DNA of 34,894 bases from a virus. Shown here piece after piece: positions 6,506 to 14,526 of this stretch. A program made the position numbers and the translations under genes. The notes beneath the pieces were generated by a model. That model saw only the letters and a program-made list of their open reading frames with translations. It did not search any database and was not told the DNA's origin. Every line of letters begins with the position of its first letter. The first letter of the stretch is position 1. The stretch is taken from the IMG/VR virus record IMGVR_UViG_3300032820_000050, positions 1-34,894 of that record. One strand, 5' to 3'.

Positions 6506-7168
6506 ATGATCGAACAAAAAGAATTAGCTTCCCTAGAAGAACATTATGGTAAACCAATCCTTTCGGATGAAGGTGATCCTATCTGTGGGAGAGGAAAGAA
6601 AGGTGGTGGGGTGTGTAGATTTGAGGCAGGTTGGGGAACTGATCACTTAGGATACGGAGCATGTAAACATCACGATAGTGAAGAGAGAATGGATGTTGCT
6701 CTAGGAGACTCAGGGAAAGGAAGAGTTATATACAGTAATATAGCTCAAAACCTTAGACTGAGAGAACATCTACAATCAGAAGAGAAAAGAACAGAACTAG
6801 ATAACCTTGATGGCGAAATAGTTCTTCTTAGAGCAATGCTTAAAATACTCGTAGAGAAGTATGGAGAGAAAGTAATCGATGACGAACTCTTTGACATACT
6901 GGAGGTTGGAACTGACTTTGATGCAGTGGATCAGCAAACAAGAAGTTTAGTGAACCTAGTAGACAAGATTAGCACTAGCATTAAGCGTAAGTATGAAGTC
7001 TTACAGATTGCAGGAAGCACCATCACTAGAGGGAGAGTACGTGAATACGTAGCTAGTATACAACTTGCTCTTGGTCAAGTCTTACGTAACGAATGCCCTC
7101 ATTGCCACAAGAAACATAACCAAAGAGATCAAGCGATTGAAGCTATACGGAGAGTCGGAGAACTTTAA
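6506..7168 (+). CDS. Terminase small subunit-like zinc protein
   Basis: The 220-aa protein is probably the DNA-recognition subunit of the packaging motor. Near the N-terminus lies a zinc-binding signature, Cys27, Cys37, then AGWGTDHLGYGACKHH (Cys53, His55, His56). This pattern recurs in phage proteins encoded just before the large terminase. The centre is helical (residues 75-185). The C-terminus has a second knuckle, CPHCHKKH. AGAGGA precedes the ATG by a few nt. The stop overlaps the next start. The call rests on motif and position. Confidence 0.65.
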   Translation: MIEQKELASLEEHYGKPILSDEGDPICGRGKKGGGVCRFEAGWGTDHLGYGACKHHDSEERMDVALGDSGKGRVIYSNIAQNLRLREHLQSEEKRTELDNLDGEIVLLRAMLKILVEKYGEKVIDDELFDILEVGTDFDAVDQQTRSLVNLVDKISTSIKRKYEVLQIAGSTITRGRVREYVASIQLALGQVLRNECPHCHKKHNQRDQAIEAIRRVGEL

Positions 7169-7647
7169 TGTACGAATACAGGGTTAAAATTACAAGAGTG
7201 GTTGATGGAGATACAGTAGATGCCGAATTGGATTTGGGGTTTGATATTATCTATCGAGATAGAATCAGGCTTATGGGGATTGATACACCTGAGTCAAGAA
7301 CGCGAAACAAGAGAGAGAAAAGTTTGGGACTTGAATCTAAAGCTAGGCTCAAAGAACTCTGTTCTATTCATAAGGGAAATATTTTACTCAAGACTGCTAA
7401 AGAAGGTAAAGGTAAGTTCGGAAGGATATTAGGAGATTTATACCCTATAGATTCTAAAATATCTTTAAATACAATGTTGGTAACTGAAGGACACGCTAGA
7501 CCTTACTTTGGTGGAAGTAAAAATGAAACTGGAGATTGGACTAAAGAAGAAGGCGATTGTAATTGCGGAGGAAGAAAAGCATTTAGTCGCTGTACTGGAA
7601 AATGGTTTCGATGGACTTCAAGTGGTTATGTAGAGTTGGAAAACTAA
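7168..7647 (+). CDS. Staphylococcal nuclease-family (SNase) endonuclease
   Basis: The 159-aa protein has the SNase OB-fold motifs in order: VVDGDT (residues 11-16), RIRLMGIDTPES (32-43) and KFGRILGDL (83-91). These supply Arg34, Asp39, Glu42 and Arg86, matching the calcium-binding and catalytic residues of micrococcal nuclease, so it should be active. There is no signal peptide, so it acts inside the cell. A C-terminal Cys cluster (CNCGGRKAFSRC) is an added feature. Its place between TerS and TerL suggests a role in DNA processing or host DNA breakdown. Confidence 0.9.
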   Translation: MYEYRVKITRVVDGDTVDAELDLGFDIIYRDRIRLMGIDTPESRTRNKREKSLGLESKARLKELCSIHKGNILLKTAKEGKGKFGRILGDLYPIDSKISLNTMLVTEGHARPYFGGSKNETGDWTKEEGDCNCGGRKAFSRCTGKWFRWTSSGYVELEN

Positions 7648-8435
7648 TGCCAAGACAAATAGCTGATACAGCGAGTATCTCTATACTGTCAGGTATGAAA
7701 GAACGATCAGTAGCAGAAGAACGAGCATACGATCACCCTGCTTATTTTCATGAATATGTATTCAATCAAACTCTTGCTACGTTCCAGTGGGAGATTATGG
7801 AAACGCTATTGGAAGCTCACGTTAATCCGAATAACTCTTCTGTTAATCCCCTTCTTATTCTTGCTCCTAGAAATCATGGCAAAACTTCTATTGCCGCTGA
7901 AAGTTTTCCTCTCTGGAAAGTTGGCAGAAATAGATTTGAGTTGGTTCAAATTATTTCTAGTGTTATTTCATTAGGGGTAGAGCGAATGGGAAAGATTGAA
8001 TCCTGTATTCGTTTTAATGAAAGATATAAGCAAATGTTTGGAAATCTTTATCCTGAAGAACTAAATGATTACACATGGAAAGTTGATAGGATGGAAGTAG
8101 CTAGAGATCAAGCTCAAGCATGGGAAAGTGGAGATATACAACGTGATGCTACATTTGCTTGTTTTGGTATAGGTACAAGCGTGGAAGGTGGACGATCAAC
8201 TCTTCAGATATTTGATGATGTTGTGAGTATGGAGAATACTCAAAGTGAAACTTCTAGAAGAAATGTTTCTACAAAATTCTGGATGTCTTTTGACCCAATG
8301 CTCATGCCTAAAGGACAACAGATATTCCTTGGTACGAGATTTCATTATGATGATCTCTATGCAGAACTTATACCTATATTAGATACAGATAGATTGTATA
8401 CAGACCTTTACCCAAATATCTTGGAGGAAAGCTAA
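7647..8435 (+). CDS. terL: Large terminase, ATPase half (split TerL)
   Basis: The 262-aa product is the packaging ATPase domain only. Walker A is APRNHGKT (73-80), Walker B LQIFDD (186-191), and the coupling motif GTRFH (229-233). These are the motor motifs of phage large terminases. The protein ends soon after DLYAELIPILDTDRLY, where a normal TerL runs on into its linker and nuclease. ATG at 7647 was chosen because it forms a TAATG junction with the nuclease gene. The nuclease half is encoded separately at 8919, in the same reading frame. Confidence 0.9.
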   Translation: MPRQIADTASISILSGMKERSVAEERAYDHPAYFHEYVFNQTLATFQWEIMETLLEAHVNPNNSSVNPLLILAPRNHGKTSIAAESFPLWKVGRNRFELVQIISSVISLGVERMGKIESCIRFNERYKQMFGNLYPEELNDYTWKVDRMEVARDQAQAWESGDIQRDATFACFGIGTSVEGGRSTLQIFDDVVSMENTQSETSRRNVSTKFWMSFDPMLMPKGQQIFLGTRFHYDDLYAELIPILDTDRLYTDLYPNILEES

Positions 8436-8584
8436 TGAAGAAAAAGATAGCAATAGGTTCTGTATTAGGACTCACGACTTTAGCTATCGGTGGATTAATT
8501 TGGAAAATCAAGAATGTTCGTATGTGGCGAGAGATAGATGGAAGTTTACCTTTTCCTAGAGCAAAGAAACTTGGAGACAAGTAA
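8435..8584 (+). CDS. 49-aa membrane protein inserted in TerL
   Basis: A short protein with a Lys-rich start (MKKKIAIGSV), one transmembrane helix over about residues 6-23, and a basic C-terminal tail. GGAGG lies about 10 nt before its ATG, which overlaps the stop of the ATPase half (TAATG). It ends in another TAATG junction. This tight packing supports translation. It could be a small holin-like protein or a partner of the next gene; neither is established. Confidence 0.75.
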   Translation: MKKKIAIGSVLGLTTLAIGGLIWKIKNVRMWREIDGSLPFPRAKKLGDK

Positions 8585-8916
8585 TGGACATTAAGAATAT
8601 GAAAGTAATGATTGGAATCATTGTTGCAATCGTTGCTCAAGCCTTTGGAATGATTTGGTATATAGCCCAACTTGATTCCACAGTAACCAATAATACTCTT
8701 GCTATAGAAAGTCTAGAAGTATTTGATGATACTGACCTCCTAGAAGCAATTGAGGATTTTGATAACCGCCTAGATGATATCGAGAAGAAGCAAGCAATTA
8801 TAGAAAATGAAATGAGGTCTATCATGTCAGACCATTCCAGTTTTAATAACATCCTAAAAGACATGGGTCAAAGTGGATATGGAGATACTAGACAGTATGG
8901 TAATTATGGTAACTGA
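8584..8916 (+). CDS. Membrane plus coiled-coil protein inserted in TerL
   Basis: The 110-aa product has one N-terminal transmembrane helix (residues 8-27), then IAQLDSTVTNNTLAIESLE and a long acidic coiled coil to about residue 85, and a Gly/Tyr/Asn tail. One N-terminal span plus an external coiled coil is the topology of i-spanins, and similar short proteins with a WxxxQLDSxV motif after the helix occur in phages. No lipoprotein partner is visible, so a lysis role is only a suggestion. Confidence 0.75.
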   Translation: MDIKNMKVMIGIIVAIVAQAFGMIWYIAQLDSTVTNNTLAIESLEVFDDTDLLEAIEDFDNRLDDIEKKQAIIENEMRSIMSDHSSFNNILKDMGQSGYGDTRQYGNYGN

Positions 8917-8918
8917 TA

Positions 8919-9794
8919 ATGGGAGTTAGAATATATCGGGCAATCAATCCTGATGGTTCAGTCTTATGGGAAGAGGAACGCCCTAGAGAGTGGCTTGAGA
9001 AGAAAAAACGTTCTATGCCACCCTCATTATTTAATGCTCAATATCAAAATGATCCTTCTGGAATGAAGGGAGTTAAATTTGAAATTGATTGGCTTCACTT
9101 TTATGATGATGTGTCTATACCTCCTATACATAGATTAATAGGAGTCCAAGGTGGTGATCCTGCAACAAGTGAAGGAGAAAGTGCTAATTACTTTGGTCAC
9201 TGTACAGCAGGGAAAGACCCTGAGACTGGAATAGTTTATGTGCTAGATTTTGCATATGGAAAGATAACTGCACCTAAACACCTTGAATTTCTTCATGCTC
9301 AATACGAAACATGGAGAAGAAGGGGTCTAACAATTAATAAAGTTATTCTTGAAACAAATGGGCCTCAACAGGCAACCACTCAACATCTTATTAATCAAAC
9401 ACGAAATGATCCTAGAGGTGCTATGCCTATTGATACTGTTAGTCCCAAGGGTTCTAAGGAACAGCGTTATGATTCTATTATTCCTTTTATAGCTAATGGC
9501 AGTATTAAATTCAAAGGAGAAAGGCGTGGGGATGATATGTTTATGAGTTCTGAAAATGGATTTAAAGAATTCATGCACGAGTATAGCTCTTTTCCTAGAG
9601 GGGGTAGAGATGATATTCTTGACGCACTATGGATTGCAGTTCATCAATTAACTTCATCAGTTGAAGCTGTTGCAATAACAGAAGAAGATGTTATGGAAGA
9701 AAATCAATATATAGAACCAATGGATACTCCAAGAGAAAGAGTTTTAAGTGCTTCTGCTCGACCAAGTTTATTTCATAGTAGAGGATTTAGGTAA
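8919..9794 (+). CDS. terL: Large terminase, nuclease half (split TerL)
   Basis: The 291-aa protein opens with the linker that normally joins the two TerL domains (RIYRAINPDGSVLW, then SLFNAQYQNDP) and goes on to the RNase H-like headful nuclease. Likely metal ligands are Asp80 (GVQGGDPA), Glu145 (VILETNG) and Asp231/232/235 (GRDDILDALW). The fold is complete, so cutting activity is expected once it pairs with the ATPase half. Its ATG lies 2 nt after the stop of the inserted coiled-coil gene, with no strong Shine-Dalgarno, suggesting coupled translation. Confidence 0.9.
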   Translation: MGVRIYRAINPDGSVLWEEERPREWLEKKKRSMPPSLFNAQYQNDPSGMKGVKFEIDWLHFYDDVSIPPIHRLIGVQGGDPATSEGESANYFGHCTAGKDPETGIVYVLDFAYGKITAPKHLEFLHAQYETWRRRGLTINKVILETNGPQQATTQHLINQTRNDPRGAMPIDTVSPKGSKEQRYDSIIPFIANGSIKFKGERRGDDMFMSSENGFKEFMHEYSSFPRGGRDDILDALWIAVHQLTSSVEAVAITEEDVMEENQYIEPMDTPRERVLSASARPSLFHSRGFR

Positions 9795-9798
9795 TCAT

Positions 9799-11343
9799 AT
9801 GGGTAAGTTAAAAAATGCTTGGAATGCTTTAACAACAACAGAGAAGGAAGCTGTTAGTTTCGCAGACACTACTGAACCTGATGAGTATTTGTGGAAAAAG
9901 ATGGGAACAGGGAATAAGACTAATAATCTTCCTCCTTTAACTCAAGAACAAACATTAGAGTATGCTCAGTATTTTTATAAGAGTAACCCTATAGCTAAAA
10001 GGATTATTGATCTTACTGCTGAATATGTTATCGGTGATGGTATTAAATATGTAGCAGAAGATACTGCTGTTCAAGAAATACTGGATGCTCATTGGACTGA
10101 TCCCACAAACAATTGGACTATTAATCAATTTACAAGAGTAAGGGATTTAGGCTTAACAGGAGAACAGTGTATACCTGTATATATTAATGAAAGTAATGGA
10201 CACGTTACTCTTGGAAATATTGATACCGCAATGATTGATACTGTTATTGAAAATCCTCATAACAACATGAAACAACAGATGATCATATTGAAGAAGATTG
10301 CAGGAGAAGCATACCGTAGAGCTTACAAGATCATAGATATATCCAATGCTCCTATAGGAACAAAAGAATATGGGAGATTGGTGGGATTAAATTGTGGAGA
10401 GATTAAGGGTGGAGATTTTGAACTTGGAGATATCATTGAACCCAAACAGGGACGTAAAAAATATAAATGTAAAATAGCAGGTGCTTGTTTCTTCTTTACA
10501 ATTAATAATCCAATGACTGCTGATAGGGGATGGAGCGATCTTCTTCCTGATATGGATTGGATAGACGCTCATGATCAATTCTTATTCTCTTCTGTAGAGA
10601 AAGCAATAGAATCCTCTAAGTATGTACTTGATGTAACTTTAACTGGTAAAAACGAACAACAGATTAGAGAGTGGTTAAGAAACCAATCAGCCCTAAAACC
10701 CGGTCAAAGATTTGCTCATAATGAAAACGTCACACAGGAATTTAAGACTCCTGATTTACGTTTAGAGGATAGTGCAAGTTTAGCCTCAGTATTAAAAAAC
10801 CATGTTCTAGCAGGGGCAGGTTTACCTCCTATATGGTTCTCTGAGTCCTTAACTTCTCGTGCTTCTGCTCCCGAAATGACTGAACCTGCATATCGCCACT
10901 TGAAGATGAGGCAAAAACATATTTCTTACATAATGAGTAGGATATTTAGATTTGTCCTAGATACAGCAATAGTGTATGGACGATTAAGACAAGATGGTCG
11001 TTATAGCGATAGAAATCTTGCTAGTATTGAATCTGCAAGTTTTTATCTCCGAATGCCTGAAGTTTCCTTTAGGGATCAAAGGGCTAATGCAATTACTTTA
11101 AGATCAGTATCTACGGCTCTTAAAGATGCAACGTCTAATGGCTTCATAGATTTAGAAGAAGCTAATAGAATCTTTAAAAGATATTTAGGGCTTACAGGAA
11201 TTGATACAGGAAAAGATGAACCTGCACAAAAACGTGGGGTGTATGATGTAGATACAACTCTAAAGGAATTGTTCCAAACAACTACTGAATCTATTCATAT
11301 TAATGATTTTACTTATTATCCTTTTCCCGATAGAGTAAAATAA
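9799..11343 (+). CDS. Portal protein
   Basis: The 514-aa protein is called as the portal from its position after the terminase and before the capsid fusion, and from portal-like features: the early helix YFYKSNPIAKRIIDLTAEYV, a beta-rich wing (residues 120-240) and the C-terminal helical crown region with the FRDQRANAITLRSVSTAL stretch. Portals form the dodecameric DNA gateway and docking site of the terminase. The start at 9799 (MGKLKNAW) is preferred over an upstream in-frame codon that would lie within the terminase gene. Confidence 0.85.
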   Translation: MGKLKNAWNALTTTEKEAVSFADTTEPDEYLWKKMGTGNKTNNLPPLTQEQTLEYAQYFYKSNPIAKRIIDLTAEYVIGDGIKYVAEDTAVQEILDAHWTDPTNNWTINQFTRVRDLGLTGEQCIPVYINESNGHVTLGNIDTAMIDTVIENPHNNMKQQMIILKKIAGEAYRRAYKIIDISNAPIGTKEYGRLVGLNCGEIKGGDFELGDIIEPKQGRKKYKCKIAGACFFFTINNPMTADRGWSDLLPDMDWIDAHDQFLFSSVEKAIESSKYVLDVTLTGKNEQQIREWLRNQSALKPGQRFAHNENVTQEFKTPDLRLEDSASLASVLKNHVLAGAGLPPIWFSESLTSRASAPEMTEPAYRHLKMRQKHISYIMSRIFRFVLDTAIVYGRLRQDGRYSDRNLASIESASFYLRMPEVSFRDQRANAITLRSVSTALKDATSNGFIDLEEANRIFKRYLGLTGIDTGKDEPAQKRGVYDVDTTLKELFQTTTESIHINDFTYYPFPDRVK

Positions 11344-11354
11344 AGTATACTTTG

Positions 11355-11384
11355 TTGACAAAACTCTAATTTAAGAAATAAAAT
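11355..11384 (+). promoter_or_regulatory. Sigma70-type promoter before the capsid gene
   Basis: A consensus -35 hexamer TTGACA (11355-11360) is followed after 18 nt by TAAAAT (11379-11384, five of six matches to TATAAT). It lies in the 65-nt gap before the capsid fusion gene. The leader would be only about 20 nt. It would add to read-through transcription and raise capsid output. Confidence 0.65.
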
Positions 11385-11408
11385 CGCTATAGTGCTTTAG
11401 GGGTTAAT

Positions 11409-13610
11409 ATGCCAGAAAAACTAGAAGATTGCGTTAAAGATATTTTAGCTGATCCTGATTTTGTACCTGAAGAGGGACATGATAGAGAGGATGCGGCTTA
11501 TGCTATTTGTACCGCAAGAATGAAGTTAGATCAGGTGGAACAAGAGGCAATGGCTCATTCTGATTATGTAGAAAGTACACAGATGATTAAACGTACTCTT
11601 CAATTTGAAGCTAGAGCATTAGATGATACAGGAAGCGATTGGCGTATTCGTATTATCAATGCAGGAACATCAAGAAATAATAGAGAATATCCTTTAGATG
11701 TTCTTCATAGAGATGCGTTAATTTTTGAAGGAGTTCCAGTTCATGCAGGAAATGGTAGAGATCATTCTCCTGAAGAACGTGGCGTTAAAAGTATTGTTGG
11801 GTTTATTAAAAATGTAGATCGAGTTCCGGAAGGACTTGATGCTACATTTCATGTTTCTGATCCAACTCTAAGAGATACTCTTCTTGATTTACATAAGGAA
11901 GGAGTATTAAGTTCTGTTGTTGGATTTAGCATTGTTGCTGAAGGACGATGGCAAAGTGATCAGGTAATGAAGTCAGAGCGAGCAATACAGCTAGTACGAG
12001 CCGACTCTGTAGATTTGGTTAGAGAACCTGCCGCAGGGGGTAAATTCCTTGCAGTTGCAGAGTCAGAAGAAGTTATCCATAAAGAAGAAGTCATTAATAC
12101 AATTCCTTTTAAGGAGGGAAAAACAATGGAAATAACTGAGGAAAAGTTACAAGACCTTCTTGCGGAAGCCTCCAAAAGGGAAGCCGTAAAAGAAGTTATA
12201 GAAAGTGAGGAAGTAAGTAAGGTTGAAGAAGCTCTTACTCAGCTAAATTCCACTCTTCTTAATTCAGCGATTTCAGGTGCAGGTTTACCTGACATTGCAG
12301 AGAATAGAATTCGGGTTCAATTTGAAGGTGGATCATTTGATGCTCCTGCTGTTCAGAAAGCAATTGCAGACGAGAAAGATTATCTCGCTAGTTTAAATAA
12401 GGTTGCTGTAGAGAACGTCACCACTAGTAAGACTGAAATTATTGCTGATGAGGGTGACAAGAAACTTGCTCGACTGGATGCTTCTTTCACACCATCTAGA
12501 GTTATAGTAACTAAAGATGGAGAGAGAATTAAGGGATACCGAACCTTTACAGAAGCATATTGTGATTGGACTGGAAAGAATCCTTTTGAAGTTGGACGAG
12601 ATGAAGTTTGGGAAGCATGGATGAATGGCTCAAGAGGTTATGCGTCTTGGCGTGAAGAAGCTGTTAGTAGGCTTTACACAGAAGCAATAGGTACATCTGA
12701 ATGGGCAGAAGTTGCCGCAGACAGAATGCACAAAGCCCTGTTACAGAACTATGTTGATCTGCCTCAGTATCAAGATTGGAGAAAAGTAGCAAAGGTTATC
12801 AGCGTTAATGATTACCAAGCATACAGAGACATCAAAATTGGTGGCTTTGCAGATTTGGCAGTTGTTGCAGAAGCAGGTACATATGCTAACCTAACCAATC
12901 CTACAGATGAGGAAACTTCAGTTACCATGCAGAAGCGTGGTGGTATCGCTTATCAGATAACACGCGAATTGGTGTTGAATGATAATATCGGTGCTGTAGC
13001 TGAGATACCTCGTGAACTGGCTCGATCTGCTGCTAGAACTCTTTATAAGCAGGTCTTTAATATAATGGGTGACAATGATCACACTTATCAGCCTGACTCT
13101 GTAGCTACGTTCAATGCTGCTCATAATAATATTGGCACTACTGCTCTTTCTATTGCAGGTCTGAATGAGACATCAATAGGCATGAGAAGTCAGACTAGAT
13201 ATGGTGCTACCGCTGATGTGCTTGGAGCTGCAAATGCACCTAGAACATTGGTTGTGCCTAATGAGCTGACTAGCTTGGCAATGAGGATTTCAAATCCATC
13301 TGCTCACGTTCAGGTCGAGTTAACTGCTGATGCTGATACAGATATAGATGCCGCACGATTCGCAGGATTAGATGTCATAACAGTTGACTACTTCACTAAT
13401 GCTACTCAGTATTTCACCGTTGCTGATCCTGATGAAGCCGCAGGAATTGTGGTTGCATTCTTGAACGGTAACGAAGAGCCTGATCTGTTTATACAGAATG
13501 ACGAGACTCAAGGTGATACATTCACCAATGATGTACAAAGCATTAAAGTAAGGCACGAGTTCAACACAACTGTTGCTGACTTCCGACCGCTTTACAGGCA
13601 AATTGGGTAA
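11409..13610 (+). CDS. Prohead protease-scaffold-major capsid fusion
   Basis: This 733-aa polyprotein holds three parts. Residues 1-42 carry a small helical module ending AYAIC. Residues about 60-215 are an HK97/Mu-type prohead protease: His112 or His119 and Ser174 (VVGFS) are candidate catalytic residues, with the typical SVDLVREPAAGG end. Residues about 240-345 are a charged, helical scaffold-like region. Residues about 350-733 are an HK97-fold major capsid protein (E-loop and spine-like regions around YRDIKIGGFADLAV and KRGGIAYQITREL). A strong internal start at residue 240 should supply extra capsid. A terminator follows. Confidence 0.85.
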   Translation: MPEKLEDCVKDILADPDFVPEEGHDREDAAYAICTARMKLDQVEQEAMAHSDYVESTQMIKRTLQFEARALDDTGSDWRIRIINAGTSRNNREYPLDVLHRDALIFEGVPVHAGNGRDHSPEERGVKSIVGFIKNVDRVPEGLDATFHVSDPTLRDTLLDLHKEGVLSSVVGFSIVAEGRWQSDQVMKSERAIQLVRADSVDLVREPAAGGKFLAVAESEEVIHKEEVINTIPFKEGKTMEITEEKLQDLLAEASKREAVKEVIESEEVSKVEEALTQLNSTLLNSAISGAGLPDIAENRIRVQFEGGSFDAPAVQKAIADEKDYLASLNKVAVENVTTSKTEIIADEGDKKLARLDASFTPSRVIVTKDGERIKGYRTFTEAYCDWTGKNPFEVGRDEVWEAWMNGSRGYASWREEAVSRLYTEAIGTSEWAEVAADRMHKALLQNYVDLPQYQDWRKVAKVISVNDYQAYRDIKIGGFADLAVVAEAGTYANLTNPTDEETSVTMQKRGGIAYQITRELVLNDNIGAVAEIPRELARSAARTLYKQVFNIMGDNDHTYQPDSVATFNAAHNNIGTTALSIAGLNETSIGMRSQTRYGATADVLGAANAPRTLVVPNELTSLAMRISNPSAHVQVELTADADTDIDAARFAGLDVITVDYFTNATQYFTVADPDEAAGIVVAFLNGNEEPDLFIQNDETQGDTFTNDVQSIKVRHEFNTTVADFRPLYRQIG
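12111..12128 (+). promoter_or_regulatory. Internal ribosome-binding site for nested capsid start
   Basis: AAGGAGGG at 12111-12118 is followed after 7 nt by an in-frame ATG at 12126. It is one of the strongest Shine-Dalgarno sites in the window, and it lies inside the fusion gene exactly at the protease/scaffold boundary. Confidence 0.75.
12126..13610 (+). CDS. Nested scaffold-capsid protein (internal start)
   Basis: Translation from the internal ATG gives a 494-aa scaffold-capsid protein without the protease, identical to residues 240-733 of the fusion. A shell needs hundreds of capsid subunits but few proteases. Nested in-frame starts solve this in other phages (for example lambda C/Nu3). 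The product is inferred from the ribosome-binding site and domain boundary, not shown. The first residues (MEITEEKLQDLLAEASKR) form a helical scaffold-like segment. Confidence 0.65.
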   Translation: MEITEEKLQDLLAEASKREAVKEVIESEEVSKVEEALTQLNSTLLNSAISGAGLPDIAENRIRVQFEGGSFDAPAVQKAIADEKDYLASLNKVAVENVTTSKTEIIADEGDKKLARLDASFTPSRVIVTKDGERIKGYRTFTEAYCDWTGKNPFEVGRDEVWEAWMNGSRGYASWREEAVSRLYTEAIGTSEWAEVAADRMHKALLQNYVDLPQYQDWRKVAKVISVNDYQAYRDIKIGGFADLAVVAEAGTYANLTNPTDEETSVTMQKRGGIAYQITRELVLNDNIGAVAEIPRELARSAARTLYKQVFNIMGDNDHTYQPDSVATFNAAHNNIGTTALSIAGLNETSIGMRSQTRYGATADVLGAANAPRTLVVPNELTSLAMRISNPSAHVQVELTADADTDIDAARFAGLDVITVDYFTNATQYFTVADPDEAAGIVVAFLNGNEEPDLFIQNDETQGDTFTNDVQSIKVRHEFNTTVADFRPLYRQIG

Positions 13611-13637
13611 ACCCTTAACGGTTAACTCCCATAGTTA

Positions 13638-13684
13638 AAAGGGGAGAGGGAGGTAAAATCTCTCCCTCTTCCCTTTATTTTTTT
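13638..13684 (+). terminator. Intrinsic terminator after the capsid gene
   Basis: A 15-bp stem (13638-13652 with 13662-13676, a single G-U pair, 9-nt loop) is followed by ATTTTTTTT. It lies 28 nt after the capsid stop and immediately before the Shine-Dalgarno of the next gene. It is the strongest terminator in the window and would set a step-down between capsid and tail genes. Confidence 0.9.
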
Positions 13685-13695
13685 AGGAGATTTTT

Positions 13696-13839
13696 ATGGC
13701 TACAGAGAAAACTAAGACAAAAGCAAAAAAGACTACACCAAAGTCTGAGGCTTGTACTTGTTCGGTTTGTGTGAAAGCATCAACATCGACTAAAGAGTCT
13801 TATATAGCGAAACGAAAAGCTAAGTGTTTAAATAGATAG
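13696..13839 (+). CDS. Lys/Thr-rich Cys microprotein, 47 aa
   Basis: The ORF begins after AGGAGA (5 nt before ATG) and ends 12 nt before the next gene. The protein is a basic, disordered-looking Lys/Thr segment (MATEKTKTKAKKTTPKSE) with a Cys cluster CTCSVC and a further Cys near the end. It may bind zinc or DNA inside the head. Homologues of such short genes are often missed in annotation. Function is unknown. Confidence 0.7.
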   Translation: MATEKTKTKAKKTTPKSEACTCSVCVKASTSTKESYIAKRKAKCLNR

Positions 13840-13851
13840 GGGAGAAAAGTA

Positions 13852-14148
13852 ATGCCAGTTAACTCATTAGTTAAAACTGTATCAACAGCAGGTACAGCGG
13901 AGAGAATTTCGGCTACTCCAATATTTGTCACTACGGTTACATTTAGGGCAAGTAAAGGTAATACGAATGATGTTTATATTGGGGACAGTGGTGTTGGAAA
14001 TTCTTATCCTGATTTAGACGCAAATCAAACAGTAACTTTTGCAGCACCAACAATTGCGGGAAATGTGGAAGGTATAGACCTAAGAAGTATTTGGGTAGAT
14101 GCTGACACAAATGGTGAGGGAGTTGATGTTTGGTACAACAGTTTATAG
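13852..14148 (+). CDS. Probable head decoration or structural protein
   Basis: The 98-aa product is made almost wholly of beta strands and short turns (TVTFRASKGNTNDVYIGD, QTVTFAAPT), as in small decoration or connector proteins. It comes directly after the capsid genes and before the connector genes. GGGGAG precedes the ATG by about 7 nt. The role is inferred from position and composition. No family motif is recognised. Confidence 0.6.
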   Translation: MPVNSLVKTVSTAGTAERISATPIFVTTVTFRASKGNTNDVYIGDSGVGNSYPDLDANQTVTFAAPTIAGNVEGIDLRSIWVDADTNGEGVDVWYNSL

Positions 14149-14163
14149 GATAAAGGAATAGAT

Positions 14164-14523
14164 ATGAGTGTTAATGATTCCCTTAGAACTCTTTATTCCG
14201 CACAAGCGATTAGTTTAGCAGATACTTCATCCTCTTCTATTGAAGTAGGAAGAAGTAGTGAGGTAACTATTTATATTAAAGTTACAGCCAAATCAGGAAC
14301 TAGTCCTACTTTAGATTTAGATGTTGAGACTTCACCTGACAATGAAGATTGGCATAAAGATTCTTCCATTACACAGATTAGTGACCCTACAGTTACTTAC
14401 TATGCTGATGCAGTTAAAGTAGCCAATTGTATTGGAAAATACATTAGGTTACGCAGTACAGCAGTTGGTGGGAGTGCTACTCCTAGTATGACTGTAACAG
14501 CTAGAGTGGTGGCAAAAGGATAA
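14164..14523 (+). CDS. Probable beta-sandwich structural protein, 119 aa
   Basis: The protein resembles small virion beta-sandwich domains: alternating strands (SSEVTIYIKVTAKSG, LDLDVETSPDNEDWHK), and a C-terminal strand pair (PSMTVTARVVA). Such proteins are found near capsid genes in marine phages, as decoration or accessory head proteins. AAAGGA precedes the ATG. Translation is probably coupled to the next gene (stop TAA, start 4 nt later). Confidence 0.6.
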   Translation: MSVNDSLRTLYSAQAISLADTSSSSIEVGRSSEVTIYIKVTAKSGTSPTLDLDVETSPDNEDWHKDSSITQISDPTVTYYADAVKVANCIGKYIRLRSTAVGGSATPSMTVTARVVAKG

Positions 14524-14526
14524 AGT

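Noticed and set aside
8400-8918. A group I intron within the terminase gene
   Set aside because: The segment is fully tiled by two overlapping ORFs with coding-like composition and TAATG junctions, and no intron core was recognised. Both terminase halves have their own stop or start codons. RNA data would decide.
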